From NCBI GenBank assembly GCA_037046615.1, contig JBAOHD010000018.1, positions 186,001 to 250,000 of the forward strand: a stretch of DNA of 64,000 bases. Direction: 5' to 3'. The translations under genes and the position numbers were made by a program. Each line of letters starts with the position of its first letter. Position 1 is the first letter of the stretch. The DNA comes from Phosphoribacter sp037046615. Lineage in GTDB: Bacteria > Actinomycetota > Actinomycetes > Actinomycetales > Dermatophilaceae. Below the pieces are notes generated by a model that saw only the letters and a list, made by a program, of their open reading frames with translations, searched no databases and was not told the origin of the DNA. This document shows positions 50,613 through 59,445 of this stretch, one piece after another.

Positions 50613-53065
50613 CCCGTGCGGTGTCCTCGCAGGTGCCGCCATCGGTGGATCTGCGCCTCCTCGTGCCGTCGCTGGCAGCCTGGGGAGTGGATGTCATTTT
50701 CATGTGGGTGGGGGTGCCGTCGTGGGTGATCATCGCGGTGTCCGCGCTGACGATGGTGGTCGCTGCCGCCTTGGCGTATGCCGTGCACCGCGGCCCACGG
50801 TCAGGCCGCGGGCGACAGCGACGCGAGGTGCTCAACCGCGCCGCGCTGAGCTTCGCCGCGGTGGCGCTGGTGACCGCGTGTCTGGCCGGACAGGACGCGA
50901 TCAGAAGCGTCGGCTACCTCGACGAACTCGTAGCGGCCCACGCGACGGTGACGGTGCAGGCCGTTGTCGAGTCGGACCCGCGTCCAGTGGCAGCGAAACC
51001 AGGACGACGCGTCGAAGAGCAGGTCGTGACCACCCGGTTGCGCCTGACGGAGGTGACCGGTCGCGGCGTGGTGAGTGTCGTGTCCGCTCCAGTCCTCGCC
51101 TTGGGAGACGATGCGTGGCTCGCGGTGGCGTATGGCGAGCGCGTCGCGGTCACTGGCCGGCTGGTTGCCGCGGAGCCGGGTGACGAGGTCGTCGCTCTCC
51201 TTCGGGTCACCCGAGCGCCGGAGGTCCTGGAGCAGGCACCGGCGGTCCTGCGAGGGGCGGCATACCTGCGTGGTCGTTTCCGGGAAGCAACCGACGGCCT
51301 CCCGGCAGACCCGGCTGGGCTTGTCCCAGCGCTCGTGATCGGGGACACGAGCGCAACCCCGGACGATCTCACCGCCGCCATGAAGGCAACCGGGATGTCC
51401 CATCTTTCGGCGGTCTCCGGCTCCAATATCTCCTTGGTCCTCGCCGCAGGGCTCGGGTTGTGCCGATGGCTCGGCGTCAGGCGTCGGTGGCGGCCCCTGG
51501 CAGCGCTCGTCATGCTCGTCGGCTTCGTCGTGGTCACCCGGCCGGAACCCTCGGTGATCCGAGCGGCGGTGATGGGAGTCGTCGGCCTCGTCGGGCTGTC
51601 AGTGGCTCGCCAACGGATGGCGATGCCTGCGCTGTCGGCGGCCGTCGTCATCCTTCTATGTTGGGATCCGTGGCTGGCCCGGTCTTACGGGTTTGCCCTG
51701 TCGGTGCTGGCCACCCTCGGGCTGATCCTCTTCGCGTCGTCGTGGGGCGCGTGGATCTCTCGTCGGCTTCCGTGGAGGCTGGCATCCCTCGGGCCGGCTT
51801 CTGGCTGTGCCGATCGCAGCTCAGGTGATGGTCGCTCCCGTCGTCGTCCTGCTCCAGGGGTCGGTGCAACTCATGGCGATCCCCGCCAACCTCGTAGCCG
51901 GCCCGCTCGTCGCCCCGGCCACCATCGGGGGCGTTGTCACGGCCCTTGCCGCAGCCGTGTGGGTTCCGGTCGCTCAGGTGTGTGCCTGGGTGCCTGCGGT
52001 GCCCGCGTGGGGGATCGCGCTCATTGCGCGGACGGCAGCGGCTATGCCGGGTGGAGCCTTCGCTTGGCCGGGTGGGGCTTGGGGGGCGATCGGGCTCGCA
52101 GTCGTCTGTATCACTCTCGTCGTGACCTGGCCTTGGTTCGGGTTCCACCTCCGCGAGCGGCCGTCGGTCTCCTGGGCCGTCGTCGGGTGCGTCCTGGCGG
52201 GGCTCGTCCCGATCCCGCGACACACGTGGGTGGACCCCGGTTGGCGGTTCATCGCCTGCGACGTGGGACAGGGGACGCCCTCGTCCTCGCCTCAGGTCCT
52301 GGGCATGCGGTGCTCGTCGACGTCGGGCCGGATCCGAATGCTGTCCGGGGGTGTCTCGACAGGCTGGGAGTCCACACACTCGACGCGGTGGTGCTGACCC
52401 ACTTCCATGCCGACCACGTCGACGGCCTCGCCGGTGCATTGCAGGGGCGCCAAGTCGGCGAGATCGTCGCCTGCCCGATGCGTGATCCGCCGTGGGAAGT
52501 TGAGGCCGTGCTCACCGCGGCCGCGGGTCGTGGGATTCCCGTCTCATCCGCCTACGCGGGTGATCGCTATCGATGGGGTGACGTCGAGGCGCGAGTCTGG
52601 TGGCCAGCCCGCATCATCCGTGAAGGCTCGGTGCCCAACAACGCATCGGTCGTCATGACCGTGTCCGTCTCGGCCAGTGAGGCCGGATCACCGACCGATG
52701 TGGTCGGTCACTCCGCAAGCCGGTCAGTCAACCTCGCGCTGCTCGGAGACATCGAGCGCGCCAGTGCGCGCGCGTTGCTCAGTGCGCTGCGGCGAGATCC
52801 CGACTTCTCGTCGTGGCGGGTGGACGTCGTCAAGGTCGCGCACCATGGCTCGTCCGATCGCGATGACGGTCTCTTGGACGTGCTGACCGCTCCTGTGGCG
52901 GTGATCTCGGTCGGCGCGGGCAACGACTACGGCCACCCCGCTCCGGCCACGCTCGATGCCCTCACCGCGAGAGGATTCACTGTCCTGCGCACGGATCGCG
53001 ATGGTGACATCGCGGTGGGGCGCAAGGGTGAAGGCCCGTTGGAGGTCACCACTAGAGAGCCGTGA
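50609..53065 (+). CDS. comEC: ComEC/Rec2 DNA-uptake channel, with two frameshifts
   Basis: The membrane channel that carries single-stranded DNA into the cell. The first third has the competence domain (VIGDTSATPDDLTAAMKATG, SHLSAVSGSNISLVLAAGLG), with many helices. Near 51795 an extra base moves the frame (VPIAAQVMVAPVVVLLQGSV continues), and near 52275 one G is missing in the cagggg run, returning to the first frame. The C-terminal metallo-beta-lactamase-like domain has LTHFHADHVDGLAGAL and KVAHHGSSDRDD. The restored length is about 818 residues. The deletion is the only clear one seen; other shifts here are insertions. Confidence 0.93.
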   Translation: MTRAVSSQVPPSVDLRLLVPSLAAWGVDVIFMWVGVPSWVIIAVSALTMVVAAALAYAVHRGPRSGRGRQRREVLNRAALSFAAVALVTACLAGQDAIRSVGYLDELVAAHATVTVQAVVESDPRPVAAKPGRRVEEQVVTTRLRLTEVTGRGVVSVVSAPVLALGDDAWLAVAYGERVAVTGRLVAAEPGDEVVALLRVTRAPEVLEQAPAVLRGAAYLRGRFREATDGLPADPAGLVPALVIGDTSATPDDLTAAMKATGMSHLSAVSGSNISLVLAAGLGLCRWLGVRRRWRPLAALVMLVGFVVVTRPEPSVIRAAVMGVVGLVGLSVARQRMAMPALSAAVVILLCWDPWLARSYGFALSVLATLGLILFASSWGAWISRRLPWRLASLGPASGCADRSSGDGRSRRRPAPGVGATHGDPRQPRSRPARRPGHHRGRCHGPCRSRVGSGRSGVCLGACGARVGDRAHCADGSGYAGWSLRLAGWGLGGDRARSRLYHSRRDLALVRVPPPRAAVGLLGRRRVRPGGARPDPATHVGGPRLAVHRLRRGTGDALVLASGPGHAVLVDVGPDPNAVRGCLDRLGVHTLDAVVLTHFHADHVDGLAGALQGRQVGEIVACPMRDPPWEVEAVLTAAAGRGIPVSSAYAGDRYRWGDVEARVWWPARIIREGSVPNNASVVMTVSVSASEAGSPTDVVGHSASRSVNLALLGDIERASARALLSALRRDPDFSSWRVDVVKVAHHGSSDRDDGLLDVLTAPVAVISVGAGNDYGHPAPATLDALTARGFTVLRTDRDGDIAVGRKGEGPLEVTTREP

Positions 53066-53098
53066 CGCCGGCTTTCCGAGGTGCGCCACTGCAGCGGA

Positions 53099-53629
53099 TC
53101 AGGCCGCCGTGGGCTCGGTCGCCGCCTGCACCGATGCGGTGCGACGGGTGATGTCGGCACATTCCTGACACACCTCGTCTGGGACGAGGCCGACCTTCAT
53201 GAGCTGGGCAAAGATCAGACAGCCGACACAGATCCCCGCTGCGGCCTCCAGGGCTGGGAAGACGATCATGGTCGCCCCAAGGGCGAAGACGGTCGTCGCT
53301 GCCCCGGTGGAGCCGGTCGTTGCCGCGACCATCCCGGTCGTGGCCGCCGTGCTCGTGAGCACCGCGCCAATGGTGGCGGCAAACCGTTTCGGCGGGCCCG
53401 GCGTGGGCCTCGGCGCCGCCGCGACTCGAGGACGCACGAAGCGCAGCACGAGCCGGGCCAGTGGGCTCAGTCGAGGGCCGAAGGCCGCGCGGAGGATGAA
53501 GTCCGCGGCCAGCACGGCATACATCTGCCACCAGCCCGTGACGAGGGCGACGGTGCCAACAACGAGGACGACGGCGGCAACGAGCCGGACGGTGACGTCG
53601 TCGACGACAGAGGGAAACCCGATGCGCAT
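53099..53629 (-). CDS. DUF4395 membrane protein
   Basis: A 176-residue protein matching the DUF4395 family: IGFPSVVDDVTVRLVAAVVL, FILRAAFGPRLSPLARLVLR and PALEAAAGICVGCLIFAQLM. Four membrane helices are predicted. Cys residues occur in GICVGCL and in VCQECADI near the end, a CxxC pair that hints at redox or metal binding; DUF4395 genes are often near thioredoxin genes. A candidate LysR operator lies 20 bp upstream of the start. Confidence 0.85.
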   Translation of the reverse strand: MRIGFPSVVDDVTVRLVAAVVLVVGTVALVTGWWQMYAVLAADFILRAAFGPRLSPLARLVLRFVRPRVAAAPRPTPGPPKRFAATIGAVLTSTAATTGMVAATTGSTGAATTVFALGATMIVFPALEAAAGICVGCLIFAQLMKVGLVPDEVCQECADITRRTASVQAATEPTAA

Positions 53630-53649
53630 GCAGCGGATTATGTAATGGA

Positions 53650-53662
53650 TAACGAAGGGTTA
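53650..53662. promoter_or_regulatory. Candidate LysR operator (site 1)
   Basis: TAACGAAGGGTTA is an inverted repeat TAAC-N5-GTTA that fits the T-N11-A rule for LysR regulators. It lies between the stop of the LysR gene and the start of the DUF4395 gene, where the latter's promoter must be. Confidence 0.55.
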
Positions 53663-53663
53663 C

Positions 53664-54608
53664 CTACCGTGCCCGCGATGTGGACGCCTTGGCGGCGGGG
53701 TGGGGCATCGATGCGGCGCTAGCCTCGAGGGCTGCCAACGTCGCCGCCACCGCGGGCACTCGAAGCAGTTCGTCGGTCGTGACGGCGTGGATCTGTCGCC
53801 GTGAGATCGGCGCGAGGGGCAGGGCGACGACGCCGTTGTCATGCGCTGCGGCCAGGATCAGGTCCGGCACGAGCGCCACGCCCAGCCCGGCCCGCACGAG
53901 GCCGAGCACCGCGATGTAGTCCTCGGTCTCGAAGGCGACATTCGGCGAGAAGCCTGATCGATGGGCGAGCGACACCAGGTGACCCCGGCAGCGAGGGCAG
54001 CCGGCGATCCATGGCTCCTCGGCCGCGCGCGCGAGGTCGACGACGTCCGCGCTCGCCAGCGGGTGGTCGGTGGGGACGACGAGGCGGACTTCGTCATCGA
54101 GCAGGGGGCGGATGACGAACGGGTCGAGGTCCTCACCGCGACCGACGTCAGTGCCCTCATAGGCGAAGGCCACGGCGAGGTCACACTCGCCTGCCCGCAG
54201 GGCGGCAAGGGACTCAGGGGGCTCACCCTCCGAAAACCGCACCGAAACGTCTGGATACTGCGCCTTGAGAAGGGCCAGGGCCCGAGGCACCAACGAGGCT
54301 GACGAGGACGGGAACGCCATGAGACGCACCCGCCCCGACCTCAGCCCGGCGATTGCGGCAACCTCCTCCTCGGCTGCGTCCAGCGCGGTGAGGACCGTGA
54401 CAGCGTGACGGGCCAGGACCTCGCCGGCTTCGGTGAGCCGCACGTGACGTCCCATGCGCTCGACAAGGGCCGTCCCCGTGCGCTGTTCGAGCCGCCGGAC
54501 CATCTGCGAGATCGCCGGTTGAGTGAAGCCCAAAGACGTCGCCGCCGCCGTGAAGGACCCCTCGTCGGCGATCGCGCGCATGACTCGCAAACCGGCTGCA
54601 TCGATCAT
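53664..54608 (-). CDS. LysR-family transcriptional regulator
   Basis: A 314-residue regulator with an N-terminal winged helix-turn-helix (LRVMRAIADEGSFTAAATSL, GFTQPAISQMVRRLEQRTGT) and the two-domain effector-binding fold (SGRVRLMAFPSSSASLVPRA; CDLAVAFAYEGTDVG). Probable effector unknown; a Cys pair (GCPRCRG, about residue 198) might sense metals or redox. It shares the TAAC-N5-GTTA operator at both flanks, suggesting autoregulation and control of the downstream DUF4395 gene. It is divergent from the sirtuin gene. Confidence 0.95.
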   Translation of the reverse strand: MIDAAGLRVMRAIADEGSFTAAATSLGFTQPAISQMVRRLEQRTGTALVERMGRHVRLTEAGEVLARHAVTVLTALDAAEEEVAAIAGLRSGRVRLMAFPSSSASLVPRALALLKAQYPDVSVRFSEGEPPESLAALRAGECDLAVAFAYEGTDVGRGEDLDPFVIRPLLDDEVRLVVPTDHPLASADVVDLARAAEEPWIAGCPRCRGHLVSLAHRSGFSPNVAFETEDYIAVLGLVRAGLGVALVPDLILAAAHDNGVVALPLAPISRRQIHAVTTDELLRVPAVAATLAALEASAASMPHPAAKASTSRAR

Positions 54609-54629
54609 GCTCTCAACTGTAACAAGGCA

Positions 54630-54642
54630 TAACCGTGAGTTA
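54630..54642. promoter_or_regulatory. Candidate LysR operator (site 2)
   Basis: TAACCGTGAGTTA, within ATAAC-N5-GTTAT, has the same TAAC-N5-GTTA form as site 1. It lies in the LysR-sirtuin divergent gap, 22 bp before the LysR start, so it suits autoregulation and possibly control of the sirtuin. Confidence 0.6.
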
Positions 54643-54705
54643 TTGGCAGACTGCGACGCAGCAAGGTGCTGTCATGCCCGGTGGCCGGACGGCATACTGC
54701 CCCCC

Positions 54706-55609
54706 GTGGATACAGGAGATCGAGACGAGGGCACACGGGGTGGGGCCGACGAGGTCCGGCACTTGGTGGACCTGGTCTCGCGGGGCGGGTTGTTCGTCCT
54801 CACTGGCGCGGGTCTCTCGACTGATTCTGGGATCCCTGACTATCGCGGCAAGGACGGGGTGCGGCGGGTCATGCCCATGCAGTACGCCGAGTTCACGGCT
54901 ACATCCGCGGCGCGTCGCCGCTATTGGGCCCGGTCCTACATCGGATGGCAGCGATTCTCTGCCGCTCGACCCAACCCGGGCCACACCGCCGTCACTCGAC
55001 TGCACCATGGCGGGTGGGCTCGACCTGCTCGTCACCCAGAATGTCGACGGTTTGCACACCGAGGCCGGCATGGCCGACCTCGTCGAACTCCACGGCTCTC
55101 TGGGCTGGGTCGTCTGCCTCGCCTGCCGAGCCCGGACTCCCCGTGAACAACACCAGAGGCGCCTCGATGACGCAAACCCGGGCTTTACGGCATACCTCTC
55201 GGGTGTCGTCTCAGATGGTTCGCGGGTGAGCAGTCAGATCCGTCCGGACGGGGACATTGTGCTGGCCGACGAGGTCGTCTCGGAGTTTCGCCTGGTGACG
55301 TGCCAGTCATGTGGCAGCGACAGTCTCAAGCCCGACGTGGTCTTCTTTGGCGAAGCCGTGCCGAAGGAGCGGGTCGAGCGGTGCTTCGCAGCCTTGGAGA
55401 GCTCGCGGGGCCTGCTCGCCCTCGGATCCTCCTTGGCGGTCATGTCCGGCTATCGTTTTGTCCGACGCGCAGCGGCGATGGGCCTGCCGGTGGCCATCGT
55501 CACGCGTGGCGCGACGCGCGGGGATGAGCAGGCGACGGTCAAGATCGATGCTCCGCTCACGCCGACGCTCCGAGACCTCACCGAAGCGCTGGCGCAATCC
55601 CGGAGGTGA
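54706..55609 (+). CDS. Sir2-family NAD-dependent protein deacylase, with one frameshift
   Basis: A roughly 300-residue sirtuin. The first frame has the Rossmann motif LTGAGLSTDSGIPDYRG, and the second has VTQNVDGLHTEAG with the catalytic His in VELHGSLG, the zinc site (CLAC ... CQSCG) and PDVVFFGEAVP. The frames meet near 55005, where gcgggtgggctc has one G too many for GGGLDLL. GTG at 54706 is used. It removes acetyl or longer acyl groups from lysine; targets unknown. Confidence 0.92.
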
Positions 55610-55690
55610 GGGGCCGCCAAGAGATCCGGCGTCCGAGCCGGCATCACGGCCTGCGTCAGGCCCGGAGATCGGTCCTGCGTCAGGCCCGAG

Positions 55691-56422
55691 TTAGATGCGC
55701 CGGAGGACGGCGGTCACCTTCCCGAGGATGGTGGCGTTGGTGCCGTCGATGGGCTCGTATGCCGGGTTGTGCGGGATGAGCCAGACGGTCGAGCCCTTGC
55801 GGCGATAGGTCTTGACGGTCGCCTCGCCGTCGATCATGGCCGCAACGATGTCGCCATTAGTGGCGCTTGGCTGCTGGCGCACGACAACCCAGTCGCTATC
55901 GCAGATCGCCGCGTCGATCATCGAGTCTCCGACGATCTGCAGCAGGAACAACTGACCCTCGCCGACGAGCTGTCGTGGCAGCGGGAAGACGTCTTCGACA
56001 GCTTCCTGGGCGAGGATCGGGCCGCCAGCGGCGATCCGTCCGACGACCGGGACGTAGGTCGGGCGGGGCTTGTGGTCGTTGGGGGTCTCGACGTCGCCGG
56101 CGCCGTGGAGATAGCTCTCGGCCATCGCGCCGGTGGCATCGCCCGACCGATAGCCGCGATCGCCCTTCTCGGCGTCCGGCGAGACGACCTCGATCGCGCG
56201 GGGCCGGTGAGGGTCCTTGCGGAGGTAGCCCTTCCGCTCGAGCGCCGCCAACTGATAGGCGACGCTCGACGGGCTGGTCAGGCCGACCGCCTCGCCGATC
56301 TCGCGCAGGCTCGGGGGATATCCGCGTCGGTCGACCGAGTTGCGGATGACCTCGAGGACGCGTCGCTGGCGGACGGTCAGACCGTCGCCGCCACGCTCGG
56401 GCAACTCGTGAATGTCGGCCAT
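55691..56422 (-). CDS. lexA: LexA, SOS-response repressor
   Basis: A 243-residue repressor that cleaves itself after RecA activation. The N-terminal winged helix (RQRRVLEVIRNSVDRRGYPP, SLREIGEAVGLTSPSSVAYQ) binds SOS boxes. The C-terminal domain has the Ala-Gly cleavage site within GRIAAGGPI, the catalytic Ser in VGDSMIDAAI and the Lys in EATVKTYRRK. The adjoining divergent region carries three SOS-box-like sites, so autoregulation is expected. Confidence 0.97.
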   Translation of the reverse strand: MADIHELPERGGDGLTVRQRRVLEVIRNSVDRRGYPPSLREIGEAVGLTSPSSVAYQLAALERKGYLRKDPHRPRAIEVVSPDAEKGDRGYRSGDATGAMAESYLHGAGDVETPNDHKPRPTYVPVVGRIAAGGPILAQEAVEDVFPLPRQLVGEGQLFLLQIVGDSMIDAAICDSDWVVVRQQPSATNGDIVAAMIDGEATVKTYRRKGSTVWLIPHNPAYEPIDGTNATILGKVTAVLRRI

Positions 56423-56540
56423 GGGGGCAACCTCCGGGTGCGGGATCTACAGGCCCCGACGCTCGCTGAGAGCAGGGGTGTCAGTGGTCGGTGATGGACT
56501 TCCTGACATGTCACAAGGGTATGCCGTTCGCACGGGTTTG

Positions 56541-56556
56541 CCAAACACGTGTTCTA
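56541..56556. promoter_or_regulatory. Candidate LexA box A
   Basis: CCAAACACGTGTTCTA matches 9 of 12 fixed positions of the actinobacterial box TCGAAC-N4-GTTCGA and has a palindromic centre. It is 119 bp upstream of the lexA start. Confidence 0.5.
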
Positions 56557-56593
56557 GGCGTGTCTCGACATCCGTGGACAGGTGTGCTACAAA

Positions 56594-56625
56594 TCAGACA
56601 GATGTTCGGTCAGACATTCGTTCGA
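56594..56625. promoter_or_regulatory. Two abutting LexA-box-like sites before the LysM gene
   Basis: TCAGACAGATGTTCGG (56594-56609) and TCAGACATTCGTTCGA (56610-56625) are tandem 16-mers sharing TCAGACA..GTTCG, matching 9 and 10 of 12 fixed positions of the SOS box. They end 86 bp before the LysM gene. Confidence 0.6.
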
Positions 56626-56711
56626 AGCCGGGCGAGTCTCAGATCGGGCCAGATGGCGGGATCGGTGTCGTCGCAGCGGCGACAGCGACGGGAGCGGAGA
56701 GGGAGAGTGCG

Positions 56712-57110
56712 ATGAGCGCAGTTGCGTCATGGGAGGGCTTGACCGGCCCCGGCCTCACGGCTTCGCGTCCGGAGCGTCACTTGCGGGTCGTGCCTGATGT
56801 GCGTCCGCGCCAGCTCCAGCGGCAGCGACAGGGCGCCCTGCGGTTGACGCGGGCAGGTCGCCTGGTGGTGTCCGTGCTCGTGGCGCTGATCCTCAGTGGG
56901 ATTGCGCTGGCGGTGTTCACCCCTCGTGCGGTCTCGGCTCCGCAGCGCGTCGTGACCGTCCAGGCTGGCCAGACGTTGTCGCAGATCGCGGTGACCTTGC
57001 TGCCAGAGCTGTCTGCGGCCGAAGGGGTCGCGCGCATCCAGATCGCCAACCGACTCAACTCCAGCCACGTGCTTGCGGGGCAGCAACTCGTCATTCCCGA
57101 CATGCGGTAA
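56712..57110 (+). CDS. LysM-domain membrane protein, probable SOS cell-division inhibitor (ChiZ/DivS-type)
   Basis: A 132-residue protein with a basic cytoplasmic N-terminus, one membrane helix (VVSVLVALILSGIALAVF, about residues 52-69) and an outer LysM domain (VVTVQAGQTLSQIAVTLLPE to LAGQQLVIPDMR) that binds peptidoglycan. Its divergent position next to lexA and the SOS-like boxes match Rv2719c (ChiZ) of M. tuberculosis and DivS of corynebacteria, which slow division after DNA damage. ATG at 56712 is preceded by GGAGAGGGAGAG. Confidence 0.85.
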   Translation: MSAVASWEGLTGPGLTASRPERHLRVVPDVRPRQLQRQRQGALRLTRAGRLVVSVLVALILSGIALAVFTPRAVSAPQRVVTVQAGQTLSQIAVTLLPELSAAEGVARIQIANRLNSSHVLAGQQLVIPDMR

Positions 57111-57188
57111 TGGACTCGGGTTCGCGCCCACCCCGCGAGCCTGTAGACGGCGTCCACGTCTCGACCCCGTGGCGTCGACCTTCGGGTC

Positions 57189-57230
57189 CTCGGTGGGTCT
57201 CGAGCCATAGCCGGCACGAGACCCACCGAG
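57189..57230 (+). terminator. Strong hairpin after the LysM gene
   Basis: 14-bp perfect arms CTCGGTGGGTCTCG and CGAGACCCACCGAG enclose a 14-base loop, 79 bp downstream of the LysM stop. This probably terminates that gene and insulates the ESX-like cassette beginning at 57399. Confidence 0.75.
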
Positions 57231-57398
57231 TTGGTCGTTGGGCTCTGGTCGCCAGTGCCCTGTCGGTCTGTCCCTTCAGCGCAGCGGTTTCCCACATGTC
57301 GCGCCCCTCGCTGCCGCACCTGTGGATAGCCAGAGCGGGTGCGGCCCTGCCACTCCTAGATTCGACGCTGTCACTCACTACAGCGCAGGGGATGGGAG

Positions 57399-57701
57399 GT
57401 GACGGCTTTGGGGACGCTGTCCGTGGGACCAGACCGCCTCGATGCAGACGCCGCGATCTTGGGCCGGGTCAGCAGCGAGATCCGCAGGTTCGATCCCGCC
57501 GGTCTCCAGGCGACGGTCTGTCGTGAGTTCGCCGGCTTGTCAGGGGGGCCGGCGGGCCACGACGGGTCGGCTGCCTGGTCTGCGGTGATGCCGGCCTGGG
57601 CGGATGACGTGGCACGGTATGCCGCTGGGCTGGCACACGCCGCGAGCGCCTACCGCGAGGCGGAGGATGCGGTCATCGGGCTTGCCGGACTCCTGCGGTG
57701 A
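57399..57701 (+). CDS. Small ESX-like protein preceding the alpha/beta-hydrolase gene
   Basis: A 100-residue helical protein ending with HAASAYREAEDAVIG, which contains YxxxE (the type VII export pattern). The first half (VGPDRLDADAAILGRVSSEI) is an ESX-type helix. GTG at 57399 is preceded by GGGATGGGAG. The next gene starts in its stop (GTGA), so this pair should be made together. Confidence 0.65.
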   Translation: MTALGTLSVGPDRLDADAAILGRVSSEIRRFDPAGLQATVCREFAGLSGGPAGHDGSAAWSAVMPAWADDVARYAAGLAHAASAYREAEDAVIGLAGLLR

Positions 57702-59443
57702 GCGCCATCGAGCCAGCCCCCGCTGGGTGGTTGCCTTCGGTGTCGCAGGTGCGACGCGTGGACGTCAGCGCACTGCGGGTCGCCGCCGCTCGCAGCGGAC
57801 ATCTGCTTGAGGAGACCACGCGAGTGCTGGACCTCGTCATCCGCACTCATCCCGATCCGAGCTGGGAGGGGTGGGCGGCTGCGGACGCGGCCCACCGGCA
57901 TACCGAAGTCGTTGCCGTGGGGCACATCGTGCGGACCGCGATGGAGCGCTTGTCGGTCGCTGCAGCCGCTGCCTGTCGTGGGGCGGAGGAGGCTAGGGAC
58001 CTTATCCGTCGCGCTGATCGCCGTGCCGGACATCTCGGGTTGCGGATCCTCGACTCGGGGGAGGTCGTGCCCGTGTCCGGCGAGTTGGGCACGATCAGCC
58101 CGACCCCGTATGCCGTCCGAGAGGTCGCCGCACTCGTCGCCCAGGCGCGTGCTCGCTACGTCTCGGCCAGCGCTGCGTGCGCAGTGATCTCGGCCCCGCG
58201 TCTGGCAGTCATGGGCCAGGTCGAGTGGCGTCCTGCCGTTGCTGGAGCTCCTGCGTCGACACGCGCCGAGGCCCAGTTGGCCGCGCTCAGACCCTTGACC
58301 GGCGCCGTGCTGGCATCTGCATTCGCGGCGCTCACCCCAGCTCAGCAGGCTGCGGTTGTCGCTGGAGACCCGGTGTGGGCCGGGCAGGCGGCGGGGCTGC
58401 CCGGATGGGCGCGCGATGCTGCCAACCGTGCCTTGCTGCTGGCCCTCATCCCGCGGTTGAAGCGTGAGCTCGCGGAAGCCGAAGAGGCTGAGGCGACCCG
58501 TGAGGACGATCCAAGAGTCCTTCATCTGCGGGTCCCGGCCACGGTGTTGCGCCTGCTCGACGCCCGAGCGCGAGTCGAGGATGCCGAGGCGCTGTTCGGT
58601 CTGCTCCAACGCCGTGACGGGCGCACCCGACAGCTGCTGGCCCTGGGGTCGGACGGGCGCAGGTTGACGGCGGCCGTGTCCAGTGGAGATATCGATCGGG
58701 CTGCGCGGTTGGCTGTGTTCGTTCCGGGATTCACCTCCACTCTGGCGTCGCACCTCGTGCGCTATGAGCATGATTCGGCCGGCACCGCCGACCTTGCCAC
58801 GACCCTCAACCGGCAACGCGGCGCCGAGGGTGAGGTGGTGGCCATCACCTGGATGGGTTACCCAGCGCCGCTCGTCGATGAGGTCTTACTGCCCTCGAGG
58901 ACCGTCATCGGGGAGCGAGTCGCCAAGGACGGGGCACGCCGGCTAGCCGACTTCCTCGTGGGAGTTCGGGCCGCGGGCGTGTTTGCCGGATCGACCTCGA
59001 CGGCACCTCCGATCGCCGTCTGGGCACACTCATATGGCTCGTTGGTTGCGGCCCTGATGTTGCGAGACCACAACGTCCCCGTGGACTACTTCGCCGCTGC
59101 AGGCTCTCCGGGCTTCGGTGTGGCCGATATCGACAAACTCCGTCTCCCGCCCGGCCGCATCTCTGCGATTGCGACGTCGGATGACTTCGTGGCCGGTTCA
59201 GGGTGGTTCGTCAAGGACCCCCGCTCTCTGCCCGGCGTGACGGTGCTCGAAAGTCACGTCAGCCCATTACCGGACGGCACCCAGGGCGCTGGCATCGGAG
59301 GACACTCGCGCTACTTCGAGCCCGGCTCGACGAGTGTCTGGAGCCTCGCAGCCATCGCTGCCGGGCGCGTGGACCTCGCCGTGGCCGAGGACCCGTGTCA
59401 TCGGCGCGTGAGCTTCCAGCCGGCCGAGTGCGCGACGCGCTGA
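57698..59443 (+). CDS. ESX-like N-terminal domain fused to DUF1023-type alpha/beta hydrolase
   Basis: A 581-residue protein. The first 130 residues form a WXG100-like hairpin with WEG (PSWEGWAAADAAHRH, about residue 52). The C-terminal part (about 340-560) is a DUF1023-like hydrolase: oxyanion region AVFVPGFTSTL, nucleophile elbow VWAHSYGSLVAALM (Ser about 452), and a late His in GIGGHSRYF (about 532). DUF1023 proteins are frequent in ESX loci of actinobacteria and are thought to be secreted. No signal peptide is present, consistent with a type VII route. Substrate is unknown. Confidence 0.8.
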   Translation: MSAIEPAPAGWLPSVSQVRRVDVSALRVAAARSGHLLEETTRVLDLVIRTHPDPSWEGWAAADAAHRHTEVVAVGHIVRTAMERLSVAAAAACRGAEEARDLIRRADRRAGHLGLRILDSGEVVPVSGELGTISPTPYAVREVAALVAQARARYVSASAACAVISAPRLAVMGQVEWRPAVAGAPASTRAEAQLAALRPLTGAVLASAFAALTPAQQAAVVAGDPVWAGQAAGLPGWARDAANRALLLALIPRLKRELAEAEEAEATREDDPRVLHLRVPATVLRLLDARARVEDAEALFGLLQRRDGRTRQLLALGSDGRRLTAAVSSGDIDRAARLAVFVPGFTSTLASHLVRYEHDSAGTADLATTLNRQRGAEGEVVAITWMGYPAPLVDEVLLPSRTVIGERVAKDGARRLADFLVGVRAAGVFAGSTSTAPPIAVWAHSYGSLVAALMLRDHNVPVDYFAAAGSPGFGVADIDKLRLPPGRISAIATSDDFVAGSGWFVKDPRSLPGVTVLESHVSPLPDGTQGAGIGGHSRYFEPGSTSVWSLAAIAAGRVDLAVAEDPCHRRVSFQPAECATR

Positions 59444-59445
59444 CG

